Source: CAVVTR01 sp963751245 (GTDB lineage Bacteria; Acidobacteriota; Thermoanaerobaculia; Thermoanaerobaculales; Thermoanaerobaculaceae). Taken from it: DNA of 64,000 nucleotides. The stretch lies in the NCBI GenBank assembly GCA_963751245.1, contig CAVVTR010000007.1:186001-250000 (forward strand). The letters run 5' to 3'. Numbering within the stretch: the stretch's first letter is position 1; each line of letters opens with the position of its first letter. Below are positions 44,067 to 53,183 of this stretch, piece after piece. The position numbers and the translations under genes were made by a program. The notes beneath the pieces were generated by a model. That model had not been told where the DNA came from and did not search any database. It worked only from the letters and a program-made list of their open reading frames with translations.

Positions 44067-44128
44067 CTCACCCCTCACGATGCCGCGCCCGGTCCGACCG
44101 TCGCAGGCCGGCGGCGGCCGGCGTGAAA

Positions 44129-44158
44129 CGCCCCGGCGGCTGGGAGCGCGCCGGGGCG
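44129..44158 (-). terminator. Hairpin terminator after the MFS transporter
   Basis: CGCCCCGGCG (44129-44138) pairs perfectly with CGCCGGGGCG (44149-44158) across a 10-nt loop, 23 bp after the MFS stop on the minus strand. No strong T-run follows. Confidence 0.5.
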
Positions 44159-44181
44159 TGGTGAGGGCGCGTCGACGCGGC

Positions 44182-45474
44182 TCAGGAGCCCGCGGTGATG
44201 GTCTCGAGGCCGTGGGCGTGATCGCCGGTCTCGCGGCGCCGCAGCAGGAACGCGAAGAGCACGCCGAGGAAGCCGAGACCCGAGAAGATCCACATGCCCA
44301 GGGCATAGCCGCCCGGGTTCGCCGCGCTGGCGTGGGAGGTGTCGTTGGCCCAGCCGATGGCGAGGTTGAAGCCGGCCAGGCCCATGTTCTGGATCATCGT
44401 CATGAGGCCGTACGCGGTGCCCAGCTTGGACTGGTCCACGATGTACGCCACGGAAGGCCACATCACCGCGGGAATGAGGGAGAACGCCACGCCCATCATG
44501 GCCATGGGCACGAGCAGCGACACGTGGGTGTAGGCCATCATCAGGTAGACCGGGATCAGCAGCATCGAGCCGAACATCATGAACAACGAGCGCTTGCCCA
44601 CCTTGTCCACGAGCAGCCCGAAGAGCGGCGTGGCGATCATGGCGAAGAGGGTGAGCAGGCTCGAGAGGAACCCGCCGAACTCCCGGGTGGTGCCGTGGGC
44701 GTCCATGAAGAACTTCACGGCGAACGTCTGGAACGGGAAGATCGCCGAGTAGAAGGTGATGCACAGGGCGACGATGAGCCAGTAGGAGACCCCGAAGCGG
44801 AACACGTCGCGCCACACCACCTTGTCGGTGGCGCCCTCCTCGCCCAGGGAGTAGCGGCGGTCGGCGCGGTTCTCCAGCATCCAGTAGGCCAGCGGCGCGA
44901 CGATGCACAGCGTCGAGAAGCCCACGGCGATGAGCATGGGCAGGCGCCAGGAGTCGTAGAGCGGCCGCGCCCAGGTCGGCGAGTTGAGGGCGGCGAAGGA
45001 GCCCAGCCGCGCGATGGTGAGGTTGATGCCGAAGGCGAAGGAGAGCTCCTTGCCGCGGAACCACTTGGCCAAGGCGGTGGTGACCGCGACGATGAGGGAC
45101 TCGGCGCCGAGGCCGAAGACGAGCCGGCCGGCGGCCATCAGCGCCAGCGTCGACGACGAGGCGGTGAGCGCCGCGCCGGCGAAGCAGAGGACGCCGAACA
45201 GGAGCGTGCCCTTCCTGGTGCCGATGCGGTCGATGATGAAGCCCCCGATGAGCACCATGAACACGTTGGGGATGGAGTAGATGGCGTTGAGGAGCCCGAT
45301 GTTGGAGTCGGTGAAGTGGAGCTGCTTTGTGAGCAGGTCGGCGATCGGGCTGATGGAGTCGTAGACGTAGTAGTTGCCGAACATCGCCAGCGAGATGACG
45401 ACGAGGACGACCCACCGGTAGGAGCGCGGCGGCTCGGGGGCGGTGGCGACGGTCGGAACGGGTGTCTCGGACAT
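44182..45474 (-). CDS. MFS transporter
   Basis: This 430-residue major-facilitator protein has 12 predicted membrane segments and the loop motif GGFIIDRIGTRKGTLLFG after the second helix; the matching half-way motif is FGLLVDKVGKRSLFMMFG. It resembles organic-anion/oxalate-formate type (OFA/NarK-like) transporters only broadly, so the substrate is not assigned. The ATG at 45474 is preceded by GAGGGG; a few in-frame upstream codons are probably not used. Confidence 0.85.
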   Translation of the reverse strand: MSETPVPTVATAPEPPRSYRWVVLVVISLAMFGNYYVYDSISPIADLLTKQLHFTDSNIGLLNAIYSIPNVFMVLIGGFIIDRIGTRKGTLLFGVLCFAGAALTASSSTLALMAAGRLVFGLGAESLIVAVTTALAKWFRGKELSFAFGINLTIARLGSFAALNSPTWARPLYDSWRLPMLIAVGFSTLCIVAPLAYWMLENRADRRYSLGEEGATDKVVWRDVFRFGVSYWLIVALCITFYSAIFPFQTFAVKFFMDAHGTTREFGGFLSSLLTLFAMIATPLFGLLVDKVGKRSLFMMFGSMLLIPVYLMMAYTHVSLLVPMAMMGVAFSLIPAVMWPSVAYIVDQSKLGTAYGLMTMIQNMGLAGFNLAIGWANDTSHASAANPGGYALGMWIFSGLGFLGVLFAFLLRRRETGDHAHGLETITAGS

Positions 45475-45569
45475 ACTGGGCTCCCCTCGCGGGGCCGGGG
45501 CCCCGGGCATCGCGCGATCTTATCAGAGCGTGCGGCGGGCGTCGCACGGCGGACAAGGTGTGACTTCGC

Positions 45570-45599
45570 TTGAGCTTGGATGCCGGGCGGTGGTACAGT
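45570..45599 (+). promoter_or_regulatory. Candidate promoter of typA
   Basis: TTGAGC (45570-45575), an 18-bp spacer and TACAGT (45594-45599) precede typA by about 120 bp, predicting a long leader with no recognised riboswitch. Confidence 0.45.
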
Positions 45600-45720
45600 C
45601 ACGCTCCTGGGGCGCCCCCCAAGGGCGGCCCGGATCCCCCCACGCCGCGGCCCGGACGGGCCGGTGCGGCGATCGTCGGCGGGCGCGCGGCCCGGCGGGC
45701 TCCGGTGAGAGGTGACGGTG

Positions 45721-47526
45721 ATGACGGCAAGGACGAGAGACGACGTGCGCAACGTGGCGATCATCGCCCACGTGGACCACGGCAAGACCACGCTGGTGGA
45801 CGCCATGCTGTGGCAGAGCGGCATCTTCCGCGCCAACGAGACGGTGGCCGAGCGGGTCATGGACTCCATCGACCTCGAGCGCGAGAAGGGCATCACCATC
45901 ATGGCCAAGAACACGGCCATCACCTACCGGGACACGCGCATCAACATCGTGGACACGCCGGGCCACGCCGACTTCGGCGGCGAGGTGGAGCGGACGCTGA
46001 AGATGGTCGACGGCGTCATGCTGCTGGTCGACGCCTCGGAGGGCCCGCTGCCGCAGACCCGGTTCGTGCTCAAGAAGGCGCTGGAGCTGGGGCTGCCCCC
46101 CATCGTGGTGATCAACAAGATCGACCGTCCCGACGCCCGCCCCGGCGAGGTGCTGAACGAGGTCTACGATCTCTTCATCGACCTCGACGCCGGCGACGAG
46201 CAGCTCGACTTCCCGGTGCTCTACGCCAACGCCCGCGCCGGGCGCTGCCGGCGCACCCCCGACGGTCCCGACGAGACGCTGGAGCCTCTGTTCGACGAGA
46301 TTCTGCGTACGGTGCCGCCCCCCGCCTTCGACGACACCGCGCCCCTGCAGATGCTCGTCACCACCCTGGACTACGACGACTACGTGGGACGGCTGGCGGT
46401 GGGCAGGGTGTTCAACGGGCGCCTGGCCCGGGCGCAGGAGGTGTCGCGCTGCCGGCGCGACGGCACCGTCGAGCCCGCGCGCGTGACCCTCGTCTACGGC
46501 TACCGGGGGCTGCACCGGGTGGAGGTCGACGAGGCCGCCCCAGGGGATATCGTGGCGGTGGCGGGGCTCGAGGAGATCGGCATCGGCGAGACGCTCTCCA
46601 GCCGCGAGGAGCCGCGGGCGCTCGCCACCATCACCGTGGACGAGCCCACCATCACGATGGTGATGGGCATCAACACCTCCCCCTTCGCGGGGCGCGAGGG
46701 CCAGTTCGTGACCTCCCGCAAGCTCCGCGAGCGGCTCGATCGCGAGCTCCTCACCAACGTGTCCATCCGCGTCGAGCCCACCGACACCCCCGATGCCTTC
46801 CAGGTCTCCGGCCGCGGCGAGCTGCAGCTCGCCATCCTGATCGAGATGATGCGCCGCGAGGGGTACGAGATGTCCGTGGGCAAGCCCGAGGTGGTCGTGC
46901 GCGAGATCGACGGCAAGCGCCACGAGCCCATGGAGCTGCTGGTGGTGGACTGCCCCGAGGAGTTCATCGGCGTGGTCACCCAGAAGGTGGGCGTCCGGCG
47001 CGGCCGCATGATGAAGATGGTCAACCACGGCTCGGGGCGGGTGCGCATGGAGTTCCGCCTCCCGTCCCGCGGCCTCATCGGCTTCCGTACCGAGTTCCTC
47101 ACCGACACCCGCGGCACCGGCATCGCCAACCACCTCTTCGACGGCTGGGAGCCGTGGCAGGGGGACATCGCCCACCGCGCCACCGGCGCCATGGTGGCCG
47201 ACCGCACAGGCCGTTGCACCGCCTATGCCATCGAGCACCTGCAGCCCCGCGGCGAGCTGTTCGTGTCCCCGGGCGACGAGGTCTACGAGGGAATGATCGT
47301 CGGCGAGAACGCCCGCGAGGCGGACATCGACGTCAACATCACCAAGGAAAAGAAGCTCACCAACATGCGTGCCTCCAACTCGGAGGAGACCGTGCGCCTG
47401 GTGCCGCCGCGGCTGATGAGCCTGGAGCAGGCGTTGGAGTTCATCCGCGAGGACGAGCAGGTGGAGGTCACCCCCACCGCCTACCGACTGCGCAAGAAGG
47501 TCCTCAAGGCCGTCTTCCGCAAGTAG
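45721..47526 (+). CDS. typA: GTPase TypA/BipA
   Basis: This 601-residue ribosome-associated translational GTPase has G1 AHVDHGKTT, switch I with GITIMAKNTA, G3 DTPGHADF, G4 NKIDRPDA, EF-Tu/EF-G-like domains and the BipA-specific C-terminus (SNSEETVRLVPPRLMSLEQA). It helps 50S assembly and stress or cold adaptation. GTG 45712 and ATG 45721 are both possible; GAGAGG lies 8 bp before 45721, which is preferred. Confidence 0.95.
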   Translation: MTARTRDDVRNVAIIAHVDHGKTTLVDAMLWQSGIFRANETVAERVMDSIDLEREKGITIMAKNTAITYRDTRINIVDTPGHADFGGEVERTLKMVDGVMLLVDASEGPLPQTRFVLKKALELGLPPIVVINKIDRPDARPGEVLNEVYDLFIDLDAGDEQLDFPVLYANARAGRCRRTPDGPDETLEPLFDEILRTVPPPAFDDTAPLQMLVTTLDYDDYVGRLAVGRVFNGRLARAQEVSRCRRDGTVEPARVTLVYGYRGLHRVEVDEAAPGDIVAVAGLEEIGIGETLSSREEPRALATITVDEPTITMVMGINTSPFAGREGQFVTSRKLRERLDRELLTNVSIRVEPTDTPDAFQVSGRGELQLAILIEMMRREGYEMSVGKPEVVVREIDGKRHEPMELLVVDCPEEFIGVVTQKVGVRRGRMMKMVNHGSGRVRMEFRLPSRGLIGFRTEFLTDTRGTGIANHLFDGWEPWQGDIAHRATGAMVADRTGRCTAYAIEHLQPRGELFVSPGDEVYEGMIVGENAREADIDVNITKEKKLTNMRASNSEETVRLVPPRLMSLEQALEFIREDEQVEVTPTAYRLRKKVLKAVFRK

Positions 47527-47624
47527 TCGCGGGCTTCAGCCCGCGGGGCGGTGTACGCGTCGCGGGCTCGCCCGCGGGACCGGGTGGTCGTTTCCGCACG
47601 CCGTCGCGGGCTTGAGCCCGCAGG
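47527..47624. repeat. Three REP-like extragenic palindromes
   Basis: Three near-identical GC palindromes follow the typA stop: CGCGGGCTTCAGCCCGCG (47528-47545), CGCGGGCTCGCCCGCG (47561-47576) and CGCGGGCTTGAGCCCGC (47605-47621). Each can form a hairpin of 7-8 bp with a 2-nt loop, and each is preceded by T. The first abuts the stop codon and may terminate typA. The remaining gap to 47841 holds nothing recognisable. Confidence 0.7.
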
Positions 47625-47841
47625 CGGGCGAGGGGCGGCGTCCGCCGACGAGCTCCGGACCCTCCGGCCGCGACGGCGCGGCGCCGTGCAACCAAACAGC
47701 GGCGCGCGGCGTCAGAAGAAGAGTGCACGGAAGACCGTCTCGCCAGCCCCGGAACCAGACGCCCCCGCCCGGCGTAGGAAGGGGTGCAGGGACCCGCAGG
47801 GGACGCGGGAGCGACGGACGGGAAGGCGATCGGAGTCAGCC

Positions 47842-48942
47842 ATGAGCAAAGCGTTGAAGATCGGAATCGGACTGGTGGTCATCGGAGGGGTCGCCTTCGG
47901 CGTCTACGCCGCCACCCGCGGCGGCAAGGACACGCAGGGCGCCTTCAAGCTCGTCAAGGTGGAGCGCGGCACCATCCTGGACAAGGCCCTGGCGACGGGG
48001 CAGATCGTGCCGGAGCAGGAGATCCAGGTGAAGTCCCAGATCTCCGGCATCGTCAAGGAGTGCTTCGCCGACGTCGGCGACCGGGTGGAGGCGGGCCAGC
48101 CCCTGTTCACCATCATCCCCGATCCCACCCCGATGGAGCTCAACGAGGTGGAGCGCTCGGTGGAGCTCTCCCAGGTCGCCTTCGACAAGGCCGACGCGGA
48201 CTTCCGGCGCAACGAGCAGCTGCGCCGGGACGGGATCGTCTCGCAGGAGATCTTCGACTCCTCGAAGCAGGCCTACGACGAGGCGCGCATCCAGCTCCAG
48301 CTCGCCCGGGAGCGCCTCGACCTCACCAAGTCGGGGAAGATCCAGCGCAAGGTCGGAGGCGTCGACTCGGTGATCCGGGCCCCCGCCACCGGGACCGTGC
48401 TGGAGCGCCACGTCAACCCCGGCGACCCGGTGGTGCCTCTGACCAGCTACCAGGCGGGCACGCCGCTGATGACCATGGCCGACATGGGCACGCTGATGTT
48501 CAAGGGGACCGTGGACGAGATCGACGTGGGCAAGCTGGCGGACGGGCTCACCGCGCGCATCAAGATCGGCGCGCTGCCCGACGCCACGGTGACCGGACGG
48601 CTCACCCGCATCGCGCCCAAGGCCAGGGAGCAGGAGGGTGCCACGCTGTTCGACGTCGAGGCGGTGATCGTGGATGACGGCGGGGTGTTCCTGCGCGCCG
48701 GCTACTCGGCGAACGCCGACATCGTCATCCAGGAGAAGAAGGACGTCCTCACCCTGCCCGAGCGCCTGGTCACCTTCGAGAAGGACAAGGCGTTCGTGGA
48801 GCTGCCGCCGCCGACCCCCGAGGGCGAGCCGGTGAAGCACGAGATCACCGTCGGGCTGTCCGACGGGCTCACGGTGGAGGTCAAGACCGGGCTCGCGGAC
48901 GGCCAGGAAGTGGTGCAGCGGCCGCCCAAGGAGATCACCTGA
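47842..48942 (+). CDS. HlyD/MacA-type periplasmic adaptor protein
   Basis: This 366-residue membrane-fusion protein has an N-terminal anchor (IGIGLVVIGGVAFGVYAA), the biotinyl-lipoyl half motif with SQISGIVKECFADVGDRVEAGQPLFTI, a helical hairpin (about 100-160), the second lipoyl half (IRAPATGTVLERHVNPGDPV), a beta-barrel domain and a C-terminal MP domain. It bridges an inner-membrane ABC exporter to an outer-membrane channel, as MacA does. The ATG at 47842 is followed by two permeases and an ATPase on the same strand. Confidence 0.9.
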   Translation: MSKALKIGIGLVVIGGVAFGVYAATRGGKDTQGAFKLVKVERGTILDKALATGQIVPEQEIQVKSQISGIVKECFADVGDRVEAGQPLFTIIPDPTPMELNEVERSVELSQVAFDKADADFRRNEQLRRDGIVSQEIFDSSKQAYDEARIQLQLARERLDLTKSGKIQRKVGGVDSVIRAPATGTVLERHVNPGDPVVPLTSYQAGTPLMTMADMGTLMFKGTVDEIDVGKLADGLTARIKIGALPDATVTGRLTRIAPKAREQEGATLFDVEAVIVDDGGVFLRAGYSANADIVIQEKKDVLTLPERLVTFEKDKAFVELPPPTPEGEPVKHEITVGLSDGLTVEVKTGLADGQEVVQRPPKEIT

Positions 48943-48945
48943 GCC

Positions 48946-50178
48946 ATGGTGATCCGCGCCGCCCTTCGGCAGTTCCTCCGCGACCTGCGCACCCAGAAGC
49001 TGCGCGCGGCGTTGACCCTGTTCGGGCTGGTGTGGGGCACGGCGGCGGTGACGCTGCTGCTGGCCTTCGGTGACGGCCTCTACCAGCAGATCATGGTGAG
49101 CTGGAAGGGCCTCGGCGAGAACATTGTCATCTGCTTCCCGGCGCGTACGTCGAAGCCGTTCCAGGGGCTGCCCAAGGGACGCCCCGTCCGGGTCACCGAC
49201 GCCGACGTCGAGGCGGTGGGGAAGATGGTCCCGGGGATCAGGGCCATCAGCGGGGAGTTCAGCCGCGGCTCGTCGAAGTTCCGCGTCGGGCGCAAGGTGC
49301 TGGTGCCGGGGATGGTGGGCAACAACCCCGTGTTCTCCGACATGCGCAACCTCAACCCCGCCGAGGGGGGGCGGTACATCGACGAGCTCGACATCGCCAG
49401 GCGCCGCCGGGTGATCTTCCTCGGCAACCAGCTCGCCACCGACCTCTTCGGCCCCGACGCCGCCGTCGGCAAGACGGTCTTCGTGGACAAGGTGCCGTTC
49501 CTGGTGGTGGGCGTGATGAAGAAGAAGGACCAGGACTCCAGCTACAACGGGCGCGACTCCGACCAGGCCTCGATCCCCCTGACCACCTACGCCGCGATCT
49601 ACGGCGACAAGTACGTGGACGACATCGTGTACCAGGTGCAGGACGCGTCCCAGGTCACGCGGGTCAAGAACGACGTCCAGGCCGCCTTCGCCACCCGCTG
49701 CGGCTACGACCCCACCGACAAGGAGGCGCTGCTGGTGTGGGACACCACCGAGCAGAGCCGGTTCCTGGACACGTTCTTCCTGGGGTTCCGGCTGTTCCTC
49801 GGCATCATGGGGGCCCTCACCCTGGTGGTGGCGGGGATCGGCGTGTCCAACATCATGCACGTGGTGGTCGAGGAGCGCACCAAGGAGGTGGGGCTGAAGA
49901 TGGCCCTCGGCGCGCACCAGCGGGCCATCGTCGGCCAGTTCCTGCTGGAGACGCTGCTGCTCACGGCCATCGGCGGCGCGCTGGGCTTCGCGATCTCGTG
50001 GGGAATCTGCGCCGTCTTCCCCTCCTCCGGCTTCCAGCGGTTCGTGGGGACGCCCGAGATCTCCCTCAAGGTCGCGGCCATCACCACGGTCATCCTGGGT
50101 AGCATCGGGTTCCTGGCGGGGTACTTCCCGGCGCGGTCGGCGTCGCGGCTCAACCCCGTGGAAGCGCTGAGGCTCTAG
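48946..50178 (+). CDS. MacB/FtsX-type ABC transporter permease (first)
   Basis: This 410-residue permease has the MacB fold: one N-terminal membrane helix (RAALTLFGLVWGTAAVTLLL), a periplasmic MacB_PCD domain of about 230 residues, and three C-terminal helices with GVSNIMHVVVEERTKEVGLKMALGA, the FtsX signature. It begins three bases after the adaptor stop. It lacks a fused ATPase. Confidence 0.9.
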   Translation: MVIRAALRQFLRDLRTQKLRAALTLFGLVWGTAAVTLLLAFGDGLYQQIMVSWKGLGENIVICFPARTSKPFQGLPKGRPVRVTDADVEAVGKMVPGIRAISGEFSRGSSKFRVGRKVLVPGMVGNNPVFSDMRNLNPAEGGRYIDELDIARRRRVIFLGNQLATDLFGPDAAVGKTVFVDKVPFLVVGVMKKKDQDSSYNGRDSDQASIPLTTYAAIYGDKYVDDIVYQVQDASQVTRVKNDVQAAFATRCGYDPTDKEALLVWDTTEQSRFLDTFFLGFRLFLGIMGALTLVVAGIGVSNIMHVVVEERTKEVGLKMALGAHQRAIVGQFLLETLLLTAIGGALGFAISWGICAVFPSSGFQRFVGTPEISLKVAAITTVILGSIGFLAGYFPARSASRLNPVEALRL

Positions 50179-50179
50179 C

Positions 50180-51436
50180 ATGTGGCGTCTCGGGCTCATC
50201 GTGCAGCTGTTCCGGCGGTCGGCGCAGATCCAGCGCAAGCGCATGACCATGACCGTCATGGCCATCGCCTGGGGCACCATCGCCATCATCCTGCTCCTCT
50301 CCTTCGGCGAGGGTCTCAAGCGCAGCATGGAGAAGAGCCGGCGCGGCCTCGGCGAGAACATCGCCGTGGTGTGGAACGGCGAGACCTCCAAGGCGTTCGC
50401 CGGGCTGCCTCCGGGCCGGCCCATCCGGCTGCGCCCCGAGGACGTCGAACTGATCGCGGACAACGTGCCGGAGATCTCGGCGGCCACCGGGGAGATGACG
50501 GCGTGGAGCACGCCGATCTCCCACGGCGACGTCGACCTCAACAAGCGGATCACGGGGGTCAACACCGCCTACGGCGGGATCCGCAACCACTTTCCCCAGG
50601 CCGGCGGACGGTTCATCGACGCCCTCGACGAGGCCGACAAGAGGCGCGTCATCTTCCTCGGCGACACCCTGGCCAAGGACCTGTTCGGCGCCGCCAGCCC
50701 GGTGGGACAGACGGTGATGGTCCGGCGGGTGGCGTTCACCGTGATCGGCGTGATGCAGCCCAAGCTGCAGATGGGCACCTACGGCGGGCCCGACACCGAC
50801 CACGCGCTGATCCCCCTGAGCACCTTCCAGGCGCTGTGGGGGCGCAAGACGCTCTCGAACGTCGTCTTCAAGGTGCCGGACCCGGCCCTCATGGAGGCCG
50901 CCAAGCGCCACTTCCACGAGGTGCTCGGCGCCAAGTACCGGTTCGACCCCACCGACACGAGGGTGTTCGGCATCTGGGACGTGGTCAAGGGCCAGGTGGT
51001 GATGGCCAACATGATGCTGGGCATCCAGCTCTTCCTGGGGCTCATCGGCGGGCTCACGCTGCTCATCGGCGGGGTCGGGGTCGCCAACATCATGTACGCG
51101 GTGGTCAAGCACCGCACCCGGGAGATCGGCGTGCAGATGGCCCTCGGAGCGAGACGCGGCACGCTCATGGGCTCGCTGGTCCTGGAGGCCATCGCCCTCA
51201 CCTTCATGGGCGGCGTCACCGGGATCGCCGTCGGCGGCGGCCTGGTGTACGCCCTGGCGTACGGGGCGTCCAAGCTCAAGAGCCAGGCGGTCGCGTTCCT
51301 GGGGCGGCCGACGTTCTCGCTGCCCATCGCCCTGGCCACGGTGGCGCTGCTCGGGCTGATCGGCCTGCTCGCCGGGTACTTCCCGGCGCGGCGGGCGGCG
51401 TCGGTGCAGCCGGCGGTGGCGCTGCGCCACGAGTAG
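50180..51436 (+). CDS. MacB/FtsX-type ABC transporter permease (second)
   Basis: This 418-residue paralogue of the preceding permease has the same layout: N-terminal helix (MTVMAIAWGTIAIILLLSFG), a periplasmic domain, then GVANIMYAVVKHRTREIGVQMALGA and two further helices. It starts one base after the first permease stop. Two distinct permeases with one ATPase imply a heterodimeric transporter. Confidence 0.9.
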   Translation: MWRLGLIVQLFRRSAQIQRKRMTMTVMAIAWGTIAIILLLSFGEGLKRSMEKSRRGLGENIAVVWNGETSKAFAGLPPGRPIRLRPEDVELIADNVPEISAATGEMTAWSTPISHGDVDLNKRITGVNTAYGGIRNHFPQAGGRFIDALDEADKRRVIFLGDTLAKDLFGAASPVGQTVMVRRVAFTVIGVMQPKLQMGTYGGPDTDHALIPLSTFQALWGRKTLSNVVFKVPDPALMEAAKRHFHEVLGAKYRFDPTDTRVFGIWDVVKGQVVMANMMLGIQLFLGLIGGLTLLIGGVGVANIMYAVVKHRTREIGVQMALGARRGTLMGSLVLEAIALTFMGGVTGIAVGGGLVYALAYGASKLKSQAVAFLGRPTFSLPIALATVALLGLIGLLAGYFPARRAASVQPAVALRHE

Positions 51437-51445
51437 GAGGCAGAG

Positions 51446-52192
51446 ATGTTCTTCATGGGTGGAAACGGCCACGCGTCACGCCCCGAGCCCGCGAGCTCGG
51501 CGCTCATCGACCTGCGGGGGATCCGCAAGGTGTACGACCTCGGCGCCGTGAAGGTGGAGGCGCTGCGCGGCGTCGACCTCGCCGTCGAGGAGGGCGAGTT
51601 CATCGCCATCGTGGGCCCCTCCGGGTCGGGCAAGTCCACCCTCATGAACATCATGGGCTGCCTGGACACGGCCAGCGAGGGCTCGTACCGGCTCAGGGGC
51701 GAGGAGGTCGGGAAGATGTCGGTGGACCGGCTGGCGGACGTCCGCAACCGGCGGATCGGCTTCGTCTTCCAGAGCTTCAACCTGCTTCCGCAGCTCACCG
51801 CCTTCGAGAACGTGGAGATGCCGCTGCTGTTCAGGGGCACGCCCGCGCGGCAGCGCCGCGAGCGGGTCGAGACCCTGTTCGCCCAGGTCGGCCTCGCCGA
51901 CCGCATGGGCCACCGCCCCACCGAGCTGTCGGGGGGCCAGATGCAGCGGGTCGCCATCGCCCGGGCGCTGGCGTGCGAGCCGGACATCATCCTCGCCGAC
52001 GAGCCCACCGGCAACCTGGACACGAGCTCCGGCCGCGACGTGCTCCACGTCTTCGAGGAGCTCTCCGCCGCCGGCCACACGCTGGTGGTGATCACCCACG
52101 ACATGGGGGTCGCCCGGCGCACTCACCGGGTGGTGACCATCGAGGACGGCCGCATCCTCGACGACCGCACGCCGGAGGCGATGGCGTCCTGA
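51446..52192 (+). CDS. ABC transporter ATP-binding protein (MacB/LolD type)
   Basis: This 248-residue ATPase has Walker A GPSGSGKST, the Q-loop FVFQSFNLLPQLTA, signature ELSGGQMQRVAIA, Walker B IILADEPTGNLD and the H-loop VITHDMGVARR, all typical of the MacB/LolD/FtsE group. It energises the two preceding permeases by mechanotransmission. ATG 51446 follows GGAGG. Confidence 0.92.
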   Translation: MFFMGGNGHASRPEPASSALIDLRGIRKVYDLGAVKVEALRGVDLAVEEGEFIAIVGPSGSGKSTLMNIMGCLDTASEGSYRLRGEEVGKMSVDRLADVRNRRIGFVFQSFNLLPQLTAFENVEMPLLFRGTPARQRRERVETLFAQVGLADRMGHRPTELSGGQMQRVAIARALACEPDIILADEPTGNLDTSSGRDVLHVFEELSAAGHTLVVITHDMGVARRTHRVVTIEDGRILDDRTPEAMAS

Positions 52193-52204
52193 CCGCTCCC
52201 GCCG

Positions 52205-52636
52205 TCAATGCTGCGGCGGATTTGCCGGCTCCGGCTCCCACCTGATCGCGATGGCCGACCACACCCGGTCGAGGCAGCACACCACGGTGGGCTGGGTGCC
52301 GGGCACCAGGAAGGTGTTGTCGATGCTGGGCGAACGCTTGTGCACGTTGACGATGGCGTCCGCTCCCAGCTTGCAGGCCGCGGTCTTCAGCTTGTCCATG
52401 AGCGCCGGGTCGTCCTCGTTGTCGGAGGTCACCACCACCATCCCCACCGGCTGGTAGGGGCGCTCGATGTCCTCGTTCCGGGTGAACACCTGGATGGAGC
52501 ACGGCGGCGGGCTCACGTGGGTGGAGACGCGGTGCGTGCGGGGGTTCACCGTGGCGGTGCAGCCGGCGATGACGAATGCGCCGGCGGCGGCGGCCAGGAC
52601 GGTGAGGGCGCGTCGGGTGCGGGTGTCGGCGGTCAT
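52205..52636 (-). CDS. Lipoprotein of unknown function
   Basis: A 143-residue protein starts at ATG 52636 behind GGGAGGG. The signal peptide ends in lipobox VIAGC (LTVLAAAAGAFVIAGC). The mature part contains PVGMVVVTSDNEDDPALMDKLKTAACKLGADAIVNV, reminiscent of short lipoproteins with a YbjQ/DUF4156-like fold. It has further cysteines (PPCSIQVF, VVCCLDRVW). No function can be assigned. Confidence 0.65.
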   Translation of the reverse strand: MTADTRTRRALTVLAAAAGAFVIAGCTATVNPRTHRVSTHVSPPPCSIQVFTRNEDIERPYQPVGMVVVTSDNEDDPALMDKLKTAACKLGADAIVNVHKRSPSIDNTFLVPGTQPTVVCCLDRVWSAIAIRWEPEPANPPQH

Positions 52637-52761
52637 GGACCCTCCCGGGCGGCCGCGTGGGGCGCGCCCGCTTGCCTCAACGCCGCGGCGGCCCGTGTTT
52701 ACTCCGGGCTTGCCAGGACGACGCGGCTGGGATACTGATAGGGCAGTCCGGGGAGGCTGCC

Positions 52762-53183
52762 GTGAAGTCACAGACCCGCTACCTGACCATGAACGTGCCC
52801 GCCCGCATGGACTTCGTGAACATCACGCCGGAGGTGCGGGAGGTGGTCCGCGCCAGCGGCGTCCAGGAGGGGCTGTGCCTGGTCAACGCGATGCACATCA
52901 CGGCCAGCGTCTTCATCAACGACGACGAGCCGGGCTGCACGAGGACTACAAGCGCTGGCTCGAGAAGCTCGCGCCGTTCGACGCGTCGCCGCGGACCTAC
53001 CATCACAACCGCACCGGCGAGGACAACGGCGATGCCCACCACAAGCGGCAGATCATGGGCCGGGAGGTCGTGGTGGCGATCACCGACGGGAAGCTCGACT
53101 TCGGGCCCTGGGAGCAGATCTTCTACGGCGAGTTCGACGGTCGGCGCCCGAAGCGGGTGCTGGTCAAGGTCATCGGGGAGTAG
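52762..53183 (+). CDS. YjbQ/UPF0047 family (secondary thiamine-phosphate synthase) protein, one frame break
   Basis: GTG 52762 (behind GGGGAGG) opens a YjbQ-family protein: FVNITPEVREVV, GLCLVNAMHITASVFINDDEPG. It then continues in another frame as LHEDYKRWLEKLAPFD...YHHNRTGEDNGDAHHKRQIMGREVVVAITDGKLDFGPWEQIFYGEFD to the stop at 53183. The join is at about 52934, where one C appears to be missing. Repaired, it gives about 140 residues, the family length. YjbQ proteins have weak thiamine-phosphate synthase activity; the physiological role is unclear. Confidence 0.85.

Noticed and set aside
47527..47624. CRISPR array
   Set aside because: Only three short palindromes with unequal, very short spacers and no cas genes; they fit REP-like elements.
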